A stretch of DNA of 64,000 nt, from positions 11,867,538-11,931,537 of the forward strand of contig CM022667.1 in NCBI GenBank assembly GCA_012295275.1, given 5' to 3'. The notes beneath the pieces are model-generated. The model saw only the letters and a list, made by a program, of their open reading frames with translations. It had not been told where the DNA came from and did no database searches. Every line of letters starts with the position of its first letter. The stretch's first letter is position 1. The DNA is from Chrysomallon squamiferum. Taxonomy: Eukaryota > Mollusca > Gastropoda > Neomphalida > Peltospiridae. Positions 24,652 through 36,475 of this stretch are shown here, piece after piece. Made by a program: the position numbers and the translations under genes.

Positions 24652-25088
24652 TAAAAATAATTTTAAAAAATTTAAATCTATGATTTATACTGCAGGCATA
24701 TGGGTTTTGCGGTTTGTTTTTTTCTATTTAAAATTTTTTACTGACTTTTTTCAATGATCGTTTTACTATTACTTATCGATATGAATTGAAAAAAAAAAAA
24801 AAAAAACAGTATGCAATGTTTAATAAACATAACATAAACAAAAATTTGTAAATATATATGTATATATATTTTTTATATTTATTTAAATGAATAATTGTGC
24901 AAAAACAACTAGCAATCGAGTTCAGGTTAACAACGGGAACATCTGAAACAAGAGTAATATATTTTTTTACTTTCTGGAAATCCTTCTTGGGAACATGTCA
25001 CGCTGGTTTGAAGACACCTGACAAGGAATTTTGTTCCGTCGGTGATTATTCGAAACTGAGCCTGCTTGCAGAACCGTGGAATCATCAT
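17504..25088 (-). CDS. NFS1: Cysteine desulfurase NFS1, mitochondrial (13 exons, complete)
   Basis: PLP enzyme that takes sulfur from L-cysteine as a persulfide for Fe-S cluster assembly on the ISD11-ACP-ISCU complex in mitochondria. Exons in transcript order: 24971-25088, 23733-23830, 23221-23337, 22803-22940, 22167-22265, 21675-21768, 21176-21310, 20730-20887, 20055-20160, 19406-19487, 18641-18724, 18155-18244, 17504-17567. They sum to 1383 nt, 460 aa against 457 in human, and every junction keeps phase. The PLP lysine is in SGHKLYGPK (about residue 261) and the persulfide cysteine in SSGSACTSAS (about 384). The end, [10 protein letters not shown]...KWSQH, matches the family. Exon 1 encodes a basic presequence ([20 protein letters not shown]); an in-frame TAG lies upstream. 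The exon-12 donor is a weak GTTACA. Orthology is firm; exon 1 rests on phase and presequence character. Confidence 0.96.
19020..19205 (-). mobile_element. Degenerate tRNA-derived SINE in an NFS1 intron (probable)
   Basis: On the minus strand a pol III A-box-like GAGTTGGTTG (19188-19197) is followed about 30 nt later by a B-box-like GGATCAAATCTCC (19148-19160), the spacing of a tRNA head. The body that follows (TGGACACACTTG, then GATTGGTATAAG) loosely resembles the tRNA-SINE body I recall from many molluscs. It is not a functional tRNA: the cloverleaf arms do not pair well. Only the two boxes and their spacing are directly visible; family and ends are inference. Confidence 0.4.
19495..19640. 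repeat. (AGT)n and (AAT)n microsatellites
   Basis: Trinucleotide repeats immediately upstream, on the gene strand, of the NFS1 exon at 19406-19487. Threonine- and isoleucine-only open frames here are artefacts. Confidence 0.9.
22441..22760. repeat. ACT/ATT trinucleotide-rich intron segment
   Basis: Degenerate ACT repeat (22450-22650) merging into ATT and ATC runs (22650-22745) between NFS1 exons. Serine-rich and methionine/isoleucine open frames on the minus strand are repeat translation. Confidence 0.85.
24340..24600. mobile_element. Possible old interspersed repeat ending at an (AAT)n tail
   Basis: A stretch of higher complexity sits in NFS1 intron 1. It ends in a GC-richer block (GGTTACGGTCACCCGGGGAG, about 24561-24580) and then an (AAT)n run at 24600-24648. 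A compact GC-rich end against a simple tail is typical of a transposable-element 3' end. No terminal repeats or ORF are visible. Low confidence. Confidence 0.25.
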
Positions 25089-25206
25089 AATAAAGTGTTC
25101 AAACAACTAACATCAGCCGTAGATGTTATGAACGGTACTAAACTCTAAACATTTATCTGAGAATGTACTGCGCACTTAACACCACATTACTAATCCAAGA
25201 GTATAG

Positions 25207-25225
25207 CAATAATAATAATAAAAAA

Positions 25226-25291
<66 letters not shown>

Positions 25292-25309
25292 AAGAAGAAG
25301 AAGAAGAAT
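25207..25309. repeat. Compound (AAT)n-(AAG)n microsatellite
   Basis: About 18 AAT units switch abruptly to about 15 AAG units. The Asn/Lys-only open frame is an artefact. It lies 120 bp upstream of the NFS1 start codon. Confidence 0.95.
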
Positions 25310-25598
25310 AGTTTTTTTTATTTATATTTATTTAAAAAAAAATAATAATAATAATACGGATAAATAACACTCAGTTTTAATCTGAATCACGACTGGTCAT
25401 TGCAAGTCCATCTGAAAGTCCCTATTCAGTTGTCTGAGTCATCTGTAGTTCTGCACAGCTGGTTTATCAAAAGCTAAAGTGTGCGTGTCCATGGATTATT
25501 TAAAATAGTTTTGTTGGCTGAACAATAAAAAAAAAGCCAATGGACTAACCGTATATTTTTACTTTCGTATTGCATATTTTATTTAAATAATAATAATC

Positions 25599-25640
<42 letters not shown>

Positions 25641-26514
25641 TAACTATTAATATAAAACCTATTAAGATGTCATAAAAAAATAATTCCTTCTTGCATGAGC
25701 TAACTCGAGATACGTAATTCCGACTTACAACTAAACTTTCTCTTTTCTCGAATAAAGAATTAATATAGTCTTCAAGTGTCAGCTCTTGAATATAAATACT
25801 TTTGAAAAAGTGGTATAATTAAAAACGTTAAAGGATTGCACAATGATCTATAAATGTGCTGTTTGTATTATATATGTTTTTGTATACTTCATGTAAGATA
25901 TTGAACTGTTTGTTGTTAGTTTTTTCATTGACAAACTGACTTTTTGAGTGGCTAATTGATTGTCCGGTTGATTCGTTTTCTGTTACATAAAATTCATTAA
26001 TGATAATGGTGTTATTACTGTTTCTAAAGCAGAATACTTAACTTATAGTTTGCGCCTTTTATGTGTTGGATGGTCCGTTTGGCTGAGTGTACGACTCTAT
26101 CAATTATCATTAAATTATTGCTACATTATTCAAGGTAAAGATACTTAATTAAATTTATAACAAATTAATTTTTATTTTTAAGAACTAACTAGTAACGATC
26201 CAGAATTTTAAAATTATAATCACATTTTAGGACAAACAGTCATTTCTAGGCCTATAGTGTAATCAAGTTTCTATTAATCTGAATAAATAAAATAACGAAC
26301 ACGACATCTATAAAAATGTGCGTTTTCAAAGTACGGTTATTGTGCGATTGCCAATATCCATTTACTAATCATTATCCCTTTCACTTTACATTTAGACTGT
26401 GTATTTTATGTACATATTTATTGGGAAATAGAAACTGTAATAGGTTCACATACTGAACCACATTTTAAATGAATATATGTTAGTATGATACGTTCTGAAA
26501 ACATTTAGGAAACT

Positions 26515-26536
26515 ACTTCCGGAAGTTTATTTCCGG
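26515..26536 (+). promoter_or_regulatory. Palindromic ETS-type sites at the PDP1 promoter
   Basis: ACTTCCGGAAGT at 26515-26526 is a perfect palindrome made of two opposed CCGGAAGT ETS/GABP core sites. A further TTCCGG follows at 26531-26536. CCGGAAGT is established as a core promoter element of housekeeping and nuclear-encoded mitochondrial genes in animals. The pair sits 133-154 bp before the PDP1 ATG, just where a transcription start would be expected. Binding is inferred. Confidence 0.55.
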
Positions 26537-26565
26537 TACTAGCAGACGCATAGGACTTGCTGTCA

Positions 26566-26640
26566 ATGTCACGATGGACAGCCACTGATTTAAAAAAACA
26601 ATTTTATCATTTGCAACTAATTGAGGCTTTTGTTCAATAA
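26566..26640 (+). other. Upstream ORF(s) in the presumed PDP1 5' leader
   Basis: ATG at 26566 opens a 24-codon frame ending in TAA at 26638-26640. A second ATG at 26574 opens a four-codon frame (MDSH). Both end before the PDP1 ATG at 26669, so if the transcript starts near 26540 the main frame would need leaky scanning or reinitiation. Visible in sequence; the effect is inferred. Confidence 0.4.
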
Positions 26641-26668
26641 TGTTAAACAAGTAACAGTTGCAGAACTA

Positions 26669-28159
26669 ATGTTTCGGCGTGCTAAATTCACCCTATCGAG
26701 ACTTGAAACATTTTCCACGTGGCTCCATCTTCGATTTCGGAATGATCAGTTCATTCCGCGTCGTAGTTTCTCTCTACGAAGTTATCGTGGCCCTGATGCT
26801 ATCGAATATCCCAGACTAACACCGCAGTTGGTTAACACAATCCTGAGACACAGAGATAATTCTGTTGAGGAAAATTATGGAGCTGTTAAGGGATTTGAAA
26901 CTAACCAGTTGGCATCCAATAACCCGATTGAAGACCGAAGGGCAGAAGCTAAACTTATTCATAGCATTAAAGAATCCAGCCATTTAGAACGATTTCTCTT
27001 TGGCGTTTTTGATGGGCATGCTGGTTGTGCCTGTGCTCAAGCAGTGAGTGAAAGATTATTTAACTACATCGCAGTCTCACTGTCCACACCGGAAATTCTA
27101 GAAAAAATTCGTGATGGTCAGTTTAATTTGCAGAAACATTTGGTCAGTTTTTATAAACATGAAGGATTTGATTATGAAAACACTGAATTAAGAGAGAAAT
27201 TTCAGAAAAGCTTGGAGAAGTTTGCTAGTGAAACTCTCGCTGTTTACAATGAAGATGACACAGTGGCCGATCACCTGTTTAATGCGTTCGTTAGATTGGA
27301 TGAGGACATGAGTACTGAGGCTCTCCCCCATTCTCAGTTAGATTTTGAGAGTTTGCAGTGTGCTTTTTCTGGTGCTGTAGCTTGTGTAGCATTTTTAGAT
27401 GGAATTGACTTGTACGTGGCAAATGTTGGTGACTCCAAAGCTGTGCTTGGAGTAAATTCTCAAGATGAACAATGGGAAGCAGTGGAATTGTCACGTGATC
27501 ACAATGCTGAAAATGAAGATGAAGTGAGTCGACTGTACAGGAATCATCCCAATGAATCTGGAAACATTTTGAAGAATGGACGTCTCTTTGGTGATCTTGC
27601 TCCTCTTAGGGCTTTTGGAGATGTTCGGTATAAATGGCCAGCAAAAGATCTGAAACATATTGTTAACACTGTTAGACATCCACATTCATTTATCAGTATG
27701 TATGGAAACAGACTTATACCTCGGAATTATAACACTCCACCATATCTAACGGCAGAACCAGAGATAATTCATCGCAGACTGACTCCCAAAGACAAATTCC
27801 TAATAATCGCTACAGATGGTTTGTGGGATAATCTGTCTCCTGAAAAAGTGGTAAAGCTTGTTGCTGGACATCTTGATGGTCAGCAGGTATTGGTCAACTT
27901 CAAACTGCCTAGGGAAGATGTCACACTGAGAGAAATCAATGAACTACTTATACGTCGGAAAACAAGTCTTGCTCAGAAGATTATAGACATGAACGTTGCC
28001 ACTCACTTAATCAGGAATGCTGTGGGTCCTGAGCATGGACAGCTTTCTGCTCAGCTGACACTGCCTGAAAGTATTGTACGATTCTACAGAGATGATATAA
28101 CTGTAACTGTGATCTTCTTTGATACTGACTACATTATAGACAAACTTTCTGTGTCTTAA
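26669..28159 (+). CDS. PDP1: Pyruvate dehydrogenase phosphatase catalytic subunit, PDP1/PDP2-type (intronless)
   Basis: Mg/Mn-dependent PP2C-fold phosphatase that dephosphorylates pyruvate dehydrogenase E1-alpha in the mitochondrial matrix and so reactivates the complex. The open frame extends to 26621 only through a TTG codon, with a stop directly before it. The first ATG is 26669, giving 496 aa. The N-terminus (MFRRAKFTLSRLETF...) is Arg-rich and acid-free at first, fitting a matrix presequence. PP2C motifs: FGVFDGHAG (about 112-119, metal-binding Asp), VANVGDS (251-256), GRLFGDLAPLRAFGD (304-318) and IATDGLWDN (380-388). The LAPLRAFGD form is typical of the PDP branch. A one-exon coding region is also what I recall for vertebrate PDP genes. 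PDP1 versus PDP2 cannot be settled here; invertebrates usually have one. Confidence 0.93.
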   Translation: MFRRAKFTLSRLETFSTWLHLRFRNDQFIPRRSFSLRSYRGPDAIEYPRLTPQLVNTILRHRDNSVEENYGAVKGFETNQLASNNPIEDRRAEAKLIHSIKESSHLERFLFGVFDGHAGCACAQAVSERLFNYIAVSLSTPEILEKIRDGQFNLQKHLVSFYKHEGFDYENTELREKFQKSLEKFASETLAVYNEDDTVADHLFNAFVRLDEDMSTEALPHSQLDFESLQCAFSGAVACVAFLDGIDLYVANVGDSKAVLGVNSQDEQWEAVELSRDHNAENEDEVSRLYRNHPNESGNILKNGRLFGDLAPLRAFGDVRYKWPAKDLKHIVNTVRHPHSFISMYGNRLIPRNYNTPPYLTAEPEIIHRRLTPKDKFLIIATDGLWDNLSPEKVVKLVAGHLDGQQVLVNFKLPREDVTLREINELLIRRKTSLAQKIIDMNVATHLIRNAVGPEHGQLSAQLTLPESIVRFYRDDITVTVIFFDTDYIIDKLSVS

Positions 28160-31012
28160 AATACACGGTTTTTAATCTCTTGCATATTTAGCTTTGGTTG
28201 CTAAATAGATAGAACGGCAGGACAGCCAATGATCTTTTTATATTATTCTATTTTTAAAATCCTTTTTGTCATTGCCTGAAATATACTCAAATTAAGATTA
28301 TTTTCAATATAAATTAGTAGTTCAAAGATTTAATTATCAAAATACAGGGTTTTTGTTTGAAATTCTGCTATGGTCTGTTTACAGCTTGTTTTGCCAATCG
28401 TTCTTTACTGAGGTACTTTTACATTTCAAATTGTCGTCTTGTACCTAAAAAAAACAAACATCAAAAAGTATTTTTTTTTACTAGATTCAGCTTTTTATAG
28501 GATAAATTTAATGGTTGTATTGATTTGTGGTATTTGTCTTTTTATCACTGACTTTTACTAACCAAAAAATGTAGGTGAAACATAGTTTTGGGGTTGGGGT
28601 GATTGCTTGTGTTCTTTTCTCAATTAGCATATTTTATCGGTAGACCAAACTGAGTAAATATGATTATTATATTCAGAATATAGTTTGTAATCTATCAGTT
28701 TAATAACTTTATGTAAAACCATGTTAGTACAGTCTAAAGAATTCATAGAGCTCTAAATAACATAAATTTAGAAATAATTTAATTAATGGAAACGGTATTT
28801 CTATCTGTATTATATTAATATATTTTTATACTTTGATTTCATTATAAATGCATATATATATAAATGAGATTCAACAAATGATAAGAAATACTTGAAGATA
28901 ATATTTTGCATATAAAAGGTGCTGAATTATACTGGAAAAGTTTTTGAGGTATTAATTTGAATAGTATCTAATTTTCAGCGTGCAGTTCTGATACAAAAAA
29001 AACCAAAAAAACATATTGCATGTTTTATACTTTGTGCCTCTTTTTCAAATGTACCAAAGCCAATATATTTCTTTCTTCTTTTTGTGAAAATGGTGCGTTT
29101 TGAAATATATCTGCTTAATAAGCAATTTGTATTTACTTTGATGCATTTGTTAAAAACGTTATTTCCTAATCTCTTTTTTTCGAAAAACTTACTTATTGTG
29201 TACAGAAGTAATTTGTATTTGTGTCCAGTAGGTTTAGACAGTGTGAACAATAGTGAACATACATCCTATGCAAATTTGTTAATTAAAATTTCAGATTTGG
29301 ATACATTAAAAACAATTACTTGTGCATCATGCTTGCATTGTCATTTAAGAAAGGAAGAATGTAAGTATTACTGATTTAGATAAAAAAAAAAAAAAAAATT
29401 CTGATTATACTAGATTATAAATTAAATGAAATATTTTCATCTAACATTAAATGCAAAAGAAATTGAGTGCTTAAAAAAAAAAAAAAAAAAAATCATTTCT
29501 GGTTGTGCTAAAAGTACCTATCATGTTGTTGTAGTGTTACTTGAGATTCCAAGCAGAATGAAATAAAAGGAAGACCAATGGACGATGAATTTTTTAGACC
29601 AGCATTAACATTTTTAAAATTTTGTGGGTTGAAAATTTTGCATCTCAAACAGAATCTAAAAACATTGATATATCATGTAGATAAAGCAAAGTTAAACTGT
29701 AAATAGATTAAATGGCAGAAAAGAGATTATAAATTGTTCAATTTTGGCAATAATATTTAGGATATGGTTACATATCAGCAGACTGTTGATAGTTACTAAT
29801 TCATTTATTAACCCTACAAACAAATATTATTATTAAAAAAATTACGTTTTTGATGAACTTTTGATTATTAACTTTAAATAAAAGTTAAATATTCATGCAT
29901 TTGAATTTCCAGTTAGCTGAATAAGTAATCACTGTGTCAATATTTTTTATGTATTTTAACTTAAGCAAGGAACGAAAAGTTCTGTTACTTTAATTCATTT
30001 TAAAACAAAAACAGTACAAATTAGAACAAGTTAAGCATTGCAATGTATTAATTGCCATAAGGATACATTTAGTAGTGCTAATTGATGCATTTTGTTAATG
30101 TGTTTATATGTGTGTGTGTATTGCAGTGTATTGCTGCCGTTTAAAATTTTACAGAATGCTATTTTGTATGAGAATGATTTTATCATTTTTCAGATATAGA
30201 TATCACATATCCATTTATAATGAATAATAAATCAATCATACATTATTTTTATTATCAAACGATAGGCTGACAGTTATTAAAAATAATATTGTACCTCAGT
30301 GTTTATAATAGTTCCACTATATTAGATTATAAACTATTCTGTTCTTAGTTAACAGTATTATTCAAATTAGGATATGATCATTGTGTCAGGTTATTGATAT
30401 TAGTGCTATTTTTCAGCTTGTATTGTTTTCAGGGTTTTGTCTGATGTAATACCAAGTTATTGTTTTATCTATATAGACTGGTTTTTTGTTTGTTGTTGTT
30501 GGTTTTTTACTTATTTACTTTTCTGTTGTTAGCTCGGTGTTTGTTTTGTTTTTTGTTTACTTATTTAAAAAATTTGAATGTAGCAGTTATTAAGATGTTT
30601 TATGTTTTTTGAATATGTTTATGTTCTGATTAGTTTTTGTTTTAATTTATATTTCGTTTTTTCTTTTGTGTTTTAAAATTTTAGTCAATTATTTGCTATT
30701 TAAAAATATAGCTGTCTGAAGGTCAAACTTGTAGTATACCTTTTTCTTGTTTATGTAAATAAATTGCATAAACATATTTTGTTTACTTCCAGGTAATCCT
30801 TTTATTATGTCAATATTTGCTAATAATTAAACAGAAAACAATCCTTTTGAGGATACATAGTGATATAATTTCATACAGAATTGTTAATAAAATTTCTGTC
30901 TGAATACTCAGCAAATTTTAAGTGAATTTCTAAGTATTTATATTTTAAAATAGTCATAGTAAAAAAAAAAATTCGGCATCAAGGGCCTCACAACTTTAAA
31001 AAAAAAATTCAA

Positions 31013-31043
<31 letters not shown>

Positions 31044-34000
31044 TTGGTTTATTAGTAGTAAACATTGGTTCACATTATCTGTTAATAAATACTGTATAAT
31101 GGAAATAAGGAAGTAAACACAGTGTATTTAAGCCATTTATTTGCATTACAAGTTTTAGTATTGTTTATTTTGTTTTATAACTGGAACAAAAATATACTTG
31201 TTGAAGAAACAATGCACAAATTATTATGAAGCTTGAGGAGTATTGTAAAACATCTCATGTTCCTTTTCATTTGTTATTTGTCATGATACATAAATATCAT
31301 GTGAGCTTATTTTCTTACCTTTCATATCAAAATATAAATAAGTGTACATAAATTGTACTTTGCTGTTGGGATAATAAATTCAAAAGGTAAAAATAGTATG
31401 TTTTCAATAATATGTTTTTTTTTATTTTTTTTTTTTTTTTTTTTTTAAATATTAAATAATTTTTCAGAAAGTAATGGTATATTATCAAAAAGTAAAATAT
31501 TTTATCATTTATTTACAGATAAATTTGACTTCATCTTGAGAACAGTTGGAGAAAAAAATTATCTATAATTTAAAATCTGTATTTTGTCACATAATAAAAA
31601 ATAATTTACCTACATGAGACTAATTTGAAATGAGAAAGTTGAGTCACATCTTATTTACATATTATCTAACTGCAAACTGAGTATGTGAACTTACACGGAC
31701 ATTACTAAAACTAGCTTTGTATTTAACATTATATATATAGAAAAAAAACATAGATTTACTGTTGCACATATACACTGTAAAAAAAAACTATTATTGGCTC
31801 CTAATATTAGAATTGATCTGAATTTTTATTTTAATTAATAAATTAAAAAAAACATCTAAGAAGGGGAAAATATTGTTCCATTATTATGAAGATTTAAATA
31901 CTGGTGCCTTTAATTTTAAATTTTTTTGTTTATTTTATTTTATTATTATTTTTGTTTTAATCTATTTTTATAATAATGAAGTTTAACGTTTATGTTAATG
32001 ATATCTTTTTTCAGTTTATTTTTAAATATAATAATGAGTATAAATAAAATCATGTGTTATTAAATAATTTATATACAACGAAAAATTTTGAATGAACTTA
32101 AATTATTTGGACTACATACATTTCAGAATTGTAAGTATGTATGTATATATGTATGAATATGTAGGTAGGTATTATAAATTTACTAAGACAAAATTAAATA
32201 AAGAATACATTTTCTATTTTAATCTTTCAAATATGATAATAAAGTTTTATGTTAATACACTGAATTATAGTAAAACTATTTCATTATTTATGTGAACAAC
32301 AAAAAAAAAAAAAAAAAAAAAGATACATTGATTTTTTTCTCTACAGTAAAAGTAAAATGTTACTCTATTCTTCTCTCATTCAATTTCCTTCCATATTTAA
32401 AGTTCTATAGCATATAATTTTTCCAGAACTAGACTATTTTATTATTCATATAGCAATACTGATTATACTTCATGTTTGTCGTGACTGAATACATTTACAT
32501 TCAATATGTAGCATCTGGAAAGGTTGAACAATTTTTAATGTAAACATATATGATACCAGAGTATTTTAAATAAATAATATATATTTCCAGAGTACTGAAT
32601 TTTCAACATTTTAAAGTTAAAAATTAAGGAATAAATTAAGACAAGATCTTAGTGTACAAAATTTTTGAAGTCAACATTAAGCTGTTTAGAGTTGATATTA
32701 TTTCTAGTAAAATTTTCTTAAATAAATAATTAACATCACTATATGCATAATTACATGCAACATAATCTTCTTGTAATTGAATATTTCACAAATATAACAA
32801 CAATATTTTGTTATGTTACTCTTTTTACACACACACAACACAAACACTAAGAAACACATTAGAATAAAATAAATAAATAAATAAATTGAATATATTACAT
32901 ATTTTGTTACTTTTTATTTTCAAGATATAATATTTACATAGTAAAAAAATAAATTCATTGTGCACGTAAGTGCAGGTGTTACTTCTCTATCATTGACAGA
33001 ATAATGTATGAGAAGTAATTCATGTATGTTTTATCAGTGATTAATTTAAAACAGTGGTACATTCACTATCTAGTAACATCTGGACTTGAGGGCTATTGGA
33101 ATGATTTGGTGCAGTTTGAATGAGTTTTCACCATTTGTAACATTTGTGAACATGCATGTGTAGATCGTTCACTCTTTTTAAGATTAGATCTATTTATAAC
33201 AATTATAATAGTAATTATAATAAATAGGATAAATATATATTTATACTACCACGTAAACAGGTATATCTAGAACATACATAATATACCTTCTTTTATTTGA
33301 ATATTTCAATAATATAAACAGTAAATGTTTCATTATATTTTTCTTTTTAAATATAATACTTATACCAGTACTTGAACACTGTGTGTATTGCATACTAGTA
33401 TGTACTTTCTTCTACTTGAATGTACAACAAAAAAACAGTAGTTTTATATTTTATTTTTAAATATATATATATTAAAAGAAAATTAAAAAATAATATATCT
33501 ATTTATATATATGTATAGATATATTTTTTTGATATATCAGCATACATACAACAATTTTTACTGTTATATTATTATTCTTTTTTTTTCCTCTTATTTTTTA
33601 TTCATGTATATTCACATACAATATAGACAAACACTCCTTGTAATAACATATAAAAGTGCTCAAAATTAATTAATGTGACAAAACATTTGTTTAAATTAGT
33701 CTTTTAATTTATTTCATTTTTATATGAAAATAAGAAAGAACCCGGTTTTTAGTAGTTTCAGTATTGAGTAGTTATTAAATTCACATCATTCCTTTGATAG
33801 TTAATAAATCTATGTTCTGTTGCAGGTGATTTTACATCGGCTTATATTGCTTAAATAAAGTGTGTTACGTTTTTAATAATGGATTTTCTTTTTGTATTTC
33901 TATGTTTCTTATTATTACTATATTTTATTCTTTACTACTACGTTAATTATTATTATTTTTATTACAGTATAGTTAATTTATTTTCTTTGTAGAATTTGTT

Positions 34001-35161
34001 TTCTTTCTGTTTTATTTAATTCTGATTGTTATTAATTAATTAATGTTTATTTATTATTACTATTACAATACTGTTAGTACATGTTTTATACTAACTTTAT
34101 AGAAATTGATTTTCATTCATTATTATTATAATTATTTAAGAGAAATGGCGTGAAAAATAATAATAATTAAATTCATAACTGGTTAATTTTAATTTTAATT
34201 TTGTTGTTGGTGTTCTTTCTGTTTATTTTTTTAGCTTGGTTTGTTGTTTTCTTTTGATTTTTTTTGTTGTTGTTTGTGACATCTGGTTTAGATACAATTA
34301 CAATTACAATTACAATTGTACATGCATGCAAGTTAATTTTTTAATATATTGTCTGGCACTTTATTTTAGTTTTTATTGCATTTTTATTATGTAAATAATC
34401 AGAATAATAACAACAATGTGATCTGGTTTAGATATTTTGTAAAAATGAAAATGTGTTAAATCTTTATACAAATATCAGAATTTACAATATTAAAATTTCT
34501 CACAGAACAGTTTGTTTGAGTTTAATATATTCTATTTTATTTTTTTTATTATTATTATTATTTTATATATATATATTGAACAAAAACTTTTTATTTTAAA
34601 TTATTATTATTTCCTCCAGTTAGTTGTCAAAAATTCTGTAAAGCATGAGTATATTGTTTCTGGGTTGTGTTTGAGCATTTGTTGAATTGTGCCCTAATTG
34701 GTATAATATATGAGTTTGGTTAACTCCTTTATATTTGTATTGTGAAATAACATAAATATTGTGTATTGTGCCTGCTTGGAATCAGTATCTCTTCCCAGTC
34801 AGTTCGTTACTGTTTGTACAAAAGTCCAACAAAGCAGCCTTAATTTAACTATTGTATTTTAATTGTTCTTATTCCACAAAACGTGGATTCAGCTAGATAA
34901 GTAATTCTGAGTTTACTGTGGTAAATTTCAAATTAATGTGAAAGTTCAGTAAATGGGACACCTCCCTAAACATAACATTTCATTTGCTCCCAAAGCCGTT
35001 TGGTTTAGATGAATTTTAAAAATAAGAATTCAGAAAATATATGTTCTGTTCAATATTCCAACAAATTTGTCTTCCATTTGGAAGGTATACTCATCATAGA
35101 AGTAACATCAGTATTCTTCTTTTTTTTTTTTTTTTTTATTTTTGATCTGTTCCTTAAAATG

Positions 35162-35204
<43 letters not shown>

Positions 35205-35560
35205 TAATTATAAACTGCTCCCATCATTGTATTATTCTTCTCCCCCCCAAAAAAATAAATAAATAAAAAATAATAATAATAAAATAATATAAAAAATTAA
35301 AATAATATATATAAGTATAAATAAATTAAAATAATATTTTGGAATGAAACAGAAAAGAAAAATATAATGATAATCCTCTAAACCCTCCTTGCTGCAATAA
35401 TCATGTAAATAAATAAAATCCATAATTATGCTGATTATGAAAACATATTTAATTAATATTTGAAATCTTTACATATATATTAACGAAAGTAATGATGAAA
35501 ATAAAGAAGGAAAAGTAAAGGCTTTTTTGTTTTGTTTTGTTTTTTTTTTTTAAAATGCTA
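28160..35560. other. Long gap after PDP1; no gene seen
   Basis: About 7.4 kb of AT-rich, mostly unique sequence with many AATAAA hexamers (for example 29562) and A or T tracts near 29382, 29473, 31428 and 32301. The start presumably holds the PDP1 3' UTR. The longest open frames (29084-29374, 32092-32295, 35009-35266) lack coding character, splice partners or recognisable motifs. No tRNA-like or other RNA gene was found by eye. Confidence 0.55.
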
Positions 35561-35829
35561 CATAATATATTTAGACCTTTCTGTCCGTGTTTTAGGGTAC
35601 ACCCAAGAAGTCACTCGTGAATTACTAAAGGAAAACCCCGGATAAACGCCGTAAAGGTCGATCGCTTATTTTGACCGAAACTGATAGCATAATTTCAGTA
35701 AAGACGCTGAATAATCGTTAGTTCATTGCTTTTTTTACTTTCTTTGCTGTTTCGGTTTTTACGTCCATCTGTTCTGTATTTTCAGTTTATTAATACTTAG
35801 GTTATAACAAATTAGGGATTTATCATATA

Positions 35830-35900
35830 AATAAATTTAATAATCACGCCCCAGACGCTCGCAAGCGTAGCCATTTTGTTTTAAACTGGGCTGTTTGGAA
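35830..35900 (+). promoter_or_regulatory. Candidate RBM39 promoter / first noncoding exon region
   Basis: The first coding exon of RBM39 begins with 18 nt of leader directly after an acceptor (36457/36458), so a noncoding first exon must lie upstream. A short CpG-containing island here holds an ACGCT/AGCGT inverted repeat and GCCATTTTG (35870-35878), the reverse complement of a YY1-type CAAAATGGC site, common at housekeeping start sites. A donor may be TTTT|GTAAAG near 35960. Inference; no transcript evidence. Confidence 0.35.
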
Positions 35901-36475
35901 ACCATAAAGGCACTTTTCGAGAATTTATATTGACTTGTTTATCCACTGATAGTCTTCATTTTGTAAAGATCATATAAATATATTTTGTCTAAAGTATAAT
36001 GCTCTCAAATACATTTCGGTTGAATCAAATTTAATTTTCTGTTTAATATTGAATAAAATACGATATTTATCATATTAAATCAAATGTGATCCATGTGGTA
36101 TGTTTGTTCTATTTAAGAACACCTTTAAGCACGTTTAAACTATAATCAGATCAGAAAATACCAGATGTTAACATTTTTTTCTTAATTTTATTTATTTTAA
36201 TCTTAAATCCGACCTGTATATATATGTTACATTCATTATTCAATTTATTGTATTTCTAAGATATTCGATATATTAATGGCATATACTATGCTAATGTAAC
36301 TGATGAACCATGTTTGAAAAAATACTTATGTTAATTCAATAATGATATAAAAGAAGACATTTTGCAGATCAATGTAACAATCATGAATAAAAGATCCTGT
36401 ATGTTAAATCATCAATTCTTTGCTGAAACTTGAAATGTTATTTTTCTTTAATTTCAGGCAGAAATAAAACCAACC

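Larger units (their letters stand above)
25089..26668. promoter_or_regulatory. Divergent intergenic/5' region of NFS1 and PDP1
   Basis: About 1.6 kb separates the two start codons, which point away from each other, so both promoters should lie here. It contains an (AAT)n(AAG)n microsatellite (25207-25309) and another (AAT)n run near 25590-25637. The only compact motif cluster is the ETS-like pair near 26515. I see no additional coding exon. Confidence 0.6.

Noticed and set aside
26621-26668. N-terminal extension of PDP1 from 26621
   Set aside because: The codon at 26621 is TTG, preceded by an in-frame stop. The first ATG is at 26669 and already begins a proper mitochondrial presequence.
29084-29374. 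96-aa plus-strand frame in the PDP1-RBM39 gap
   Set aside because: Composition follows the AT-rich background; no domain, no good start context and an overlapping minus-strand frame of similar length.
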